NCBI GenBank assembly: GCA_043743785.1
Contig: JAYTVW010000062.1
Location: forward strand, 1 to 17,046
Direction: 5' to 3'
Length of the DNA stretch: 17,046 nt
Source of the DNA: JAQTNA01 sp043743785
GTDB lineage: Bacteria; Pseudomonadota; Gammaproteobacteria; Burkholderiales; Rhodocyclaceae
Shown here: piece after piece, positions 15,468-17,046 of the stretch
Layout of the letters: each line of letters begins with the position of its first letter
Numbering within the stretch: the stretch's first letter is position 1
Program-made: the position numbers and the translations under genes
Notes under the pieces: generated by a model
Database searches by the model: none
What the model saw: only the letters and a program-made list of their open reading frames with translations
What the model was told of the DNA's origin: nothing

Positions 15468-15968
15468 ATGAAGCGTATTCCTCTCGTTCTCCTGCCCCTG
15501 TTGGCCGCTTGCTCGTCCCTTCCGTCGATGCCCTCAATGCCGTCGATGCCCAATGTCTCGGGTTGGCTGACGCCCTACAAGATCGATGTGCGCCAAGGCA
15601 ACTACGTGAGCCAGGACATGGTTTCCCAGTTGAAGCCCGGCATGAGCAAGGACCAGGTGCGTTATGCCCTGGGTTCGCCCCTCATCACCGACATGTTCCA
15701 CGCGGATCGCTGGGACTACGTCTATCGCCTGCAGTCGGGCAACGGCAAGGTCGAGGAGCGCAAGCTCACCATCTATTTCGATCAGGGCAAGCTGATTCGC
15801 CTGGCGGGCGATGTGGTGCCGGCGAAGGCCGACAGTGCCGCCCAGCCCGCCGCCCAGGCCAGTCGAGTGGTCGAGATCACTGCCCCCGCCGGAAGCCTGG
15901 AAAAGGCTGCCGCCGAATCGGCCAAGCCCGCCAGCAAGTCCTGGTTCAGTTCCCTCTGGCCCTGGTAG
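15468..15968 (+). CDS. bamE: Outer membrane assembly lipoprotein BamE (SmpA/OmlA)
   Basis: BamE is a small lipoprotein of the BAM complex, which inserts beta-barrel proteins into the outer membrane. The start at 15468 (MKRIPLVLLPLLAAC) gives a lipoprotein signal with lipobox L12-A13-A14-C15. A TTG at 15447 would add seven residues and spoil the signal. A short SMP repeat (20-28) is followed by the BamE domain at about 36-115 (YKIDVRQGNYVSQDMV, then KPGMSKDQVRYALGSPL, RWDYVYRL and IYFDQGKLIRL). The Ala/Lys-rich tail to residue 166 is longer than in enteric BamE. No strong ribosome site is seen. It is divergent from fur and 65 bases upstream of dapB. Confidence 0.95.
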   Translation: MKRIPLVLLPLLAACSSLPSMPSMPSMPNVSGWLTPYKIDVRQGNYVSQDMVSQLKPGMSKDQVRYALGSPLITDMFHADRWDYVYRLQSGNGKVEERKLTIYFDQGKLIRLAGDVVPAKADSAAQPAAQASRVVEITAPAGSLEKAAAESAKPASKSWFSSLWPW

Positions 15969-16003
15969 GCAAGCCCGGGGAGGGTTCAGCGCTCTCCCTG
16001 CCC

Positions 16004-16026
16004 CAGCCCCTAGTCTCTAGCCCCTT
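16004..16026 (+). repeat. CTAGCCC-type heptad repeat before dapB
   Basis: Between bamE and dapB, CAGCCCC-TAGTCTC-TAGCCCC follow in seven-base steps (16004-16024). They end about nine bases before the dapB ATG. This is the same period and pyrimidine bias as the right arms before dnaJ and hemH. The purine arm seems absent, although GGGGAGGG (15977-15984) can pair with CCCTGCCCC nearby. Confidence 0.55.
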
Positions 16027-16033
16027 CTGTGAC

Positions 16034-16840
16034 ATGACCAAATTTCGCATTGCCATCGCCGGCAGCTCCGGCCGCATGGGCCGCACCCTCATCGAAGCCG
16101 TCCTCAAGTCCGAGGACATGCAGCTCGTCGCCGCCCTGGATCAACCGGGCAGCCCCTTCATCGGCAAGGACGCCGGTGACGCCCTGGGCATGCCCACCGG
16201 CGTCGCCATCACCGCCGACTTCGCCACGGCTTTGGCCGGCGCGGACGCGCTCATCGACTTTACCCGCCCCGAGGGAACCCTGGCCCATCTGGCGGCCTGC
16301 CGTCGGCATGGCGTGGCGGCGGTCATCGGCACCACCGGGTTTTCCACGGAACAGAAGCTGGAAATCCAGGACGTGTCCCGAGACATTCCCGTCACCTTCG
16401 CCCCCAACATGGCGGTTGGCGTGAATGTGGTGTTCAAGCTGCTGGAAACTGCGGCGAGCATTCTCAGCCAGGGCTACGACATCGAGATCATCGAAGCCCA
16501 CCACCGCCACAAGGTGGATGCGCCTTCCGGCACCGCCCTGCGCATGGGGGAAGTGGTGTCCCAGGCCCTCGGGCGCGACCTTCAGGCGGTGGCCGTGTAT
16601 GGCCGGGAAGGCGTCACCGGCGAGCGGGATCCGTCCACCATCGGTTTTGCCACCGTGCGCGGCGGCGACATCGTCGGCGACCACACGGTGCTGTTCGCCG
16701 GCACCGGCGAGCGGGTGGAAGTGACCCACAAGGCCGCCAGCCGCATGCCCTACGCCTCCGGCAGCCTGCGGGCCGTGCGTTTCATGGCCGGTCGGAAGAG
16801 CGGTCTCTTCGACATGCAGGATGTTCTGGGCTTGCGTTGA
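16034..16840 (+). CDS. dapB: 4-hydroxy-tetrahydrodipicolinate reductase
   Basis: DapB reduces hydroxy-tetrahydrodipicolinate with NAD(P)H in the lysine and meso-diaminopimelate pathway. The 268 residues match the family. They show the nucleotide-binding loop AGSSGRMG (9-16), IGTTGFS (98-104), PNMAVGVN (124-131), the catalytic EAHHRHKVDAPSGTA (154-168, with H156 and K160), and a typical C-terminus. The ATG at 16034 is fixed by the start of the Rossmann strand (KFRIAIAG). The frame is open far upstream only because of codon bias. There is no Shine-Dalgarno sequence; a pyrimidine-rich heptad repeat precedes the ATG. It probably shares a transcript with bamE. Confidence 0.97.
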   Translation: MTKFRIAIAGSSGRMGRTLIEAVLKSEDMQLVAALDQPGSPFIGKDAGDALGMPTGVAITADFATALAGADALIDFTRPEGTLAHLAACRRHGVAAVIGTTGFSTEQKLEIQDVSRDIPVTFAPNMAVGVNVVFKLLETAASILSQGYDIEIIEAHHRHKVDAPSGTALRMGEVVSQALGRDLQAVAVYGREGVTGERDPSTIGFATVRGGDIVGDHTVLFAGTGERVEVTHKAASRMPYASGSLRAVRFMAGRKSGLFDMQDVLGLR

Positions 16841-16851
16841 GCGGGTGTGAA

Positions 16852-16888
16852 ATATTTAAAAGCAGTTTGAAACGCAGAGGCGCAGAGG
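16852..16888. repeat. Octad repeat, copy 3 (left arm only)
   Basis: AAACGCAGAGGCGCAGAGG (16870-16888) with the flank AAAAGCAGTTTG matches the left arms of copies 1 and 2. It starts about 12 bases after the dapB stop codon. No right arm is seen before the window ends. Confidence 0.7.
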
Positions 16889-16955
16889 AAAACCACGTCG
16901 GGTCTCCGCTCAGGATTACTGCCGGTTTTGAATCCAGCCGCTCATGTCGGGAGCT

Positions 16956-16969
16956 GATTAGCGCTAATC
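16956..16969. promoter_or_regulatory. 14-base perfect palindrome, possible operator
   Basis: GATTAGCGCTAATC is a perfect inverted repeat in the space after dapB. It is AT-richer than its surroundings and could be a dimer-binding site for control of the gene beyond the right edge. No regulator is assigned. Confidence 0.35.
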
Positions 16970-17046
16970 TTCATCTGCTGTTCCAAGAGCAGCCACTTTC
17001 AGTCGAGTACGCTGTTGTGGGGGCGCCAGAAAAACCCGCCCCACCA

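Noticed and set aside
17018..17043. Terminator-like hairpin at the right edge
   Set aside because: The stem (TGGGG/CCCCA with a bulge) is imperfect and the following bases are outside the window, so a T tract cannot be checked.

Overview
The window looks like a chromosomal segment of a GC-rich betaproteobacterium, probably from or near the Rhodocyclales. The basis is gene content and order: hemH next to hrcA, divergent from nadK-recN; fur divergent from bamE-dapB; and a grpE-dnaK-dnaJ heat-shock cluster. Family placement is an inference, because no database could be searched. Most of the window is core housekeeping DNA. The unusual material sits in the intergenic spaces and in a small decayed toxin-antitoxin locus.

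Layout. 1-1599: a small His-rich protein and a Pro-rich lipoprotein, both on the minus strand and both unassigned. 1600-5469: dnaJ, dnaK and grpE on the minus strand, with two sigma-32-like promoters (before grpE and before dnaK) and a strong terminator after dnaJ. 5655-7313: a Ser/Thr protein kinase fused to a cyclic-nucleotide-binding-like domain, divergent from grpE. 7314-7734: a 421-base gap with no supported gene. 7735-8283: a protein with two AP2/ERF-like domains and its own terminator. 8540-10794: hemH and hrcA on the minus strand. 10927-13662: nadK and recN on the plus strand. 13741-14743: a decayed zone holding an MNT nucleotidyltransferase antitoxin gene and a HEPN partner gene split by a 156-base palindromic MITE-like insertion. 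14899-15336: fur. 15468-16840: bamE and dapB. 16841-17046: part of a repeat and a 14-base perfect palindrome at the right edge.

How the genes work together. GrpE, DnaK and DnaJ form one chaperone machine, and HrcA is a heat-shock repressor, but no CIRCE operator is visible here; control of the cluster in this window appears to be by sigma-32. Fur (iron sensing) and ferrochelatase (iron insertion into heme) are separate iron-related functions. BamE serves outer-membrane protein assembly and DapB serves lysine and diaminopimelate synthesis.

The most notable signal is a set of 7-base-periodic repeats. Their purine-rich arm sits at or near the upstream gene's stop codon, and their pyrimidine-rich arm sits a few bases before the next start codon. 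They occur at dnaK/dnaJ, hrcA/hemH, recN and bamE/dapB, and dnaJ, hemH and dapB all lack a recognisable Shine-Dalgarno sequence. A second repeat family, made of 8-base (A/C)GAGGCGC units in inverted arms, follows AP2, nadK and dapB.
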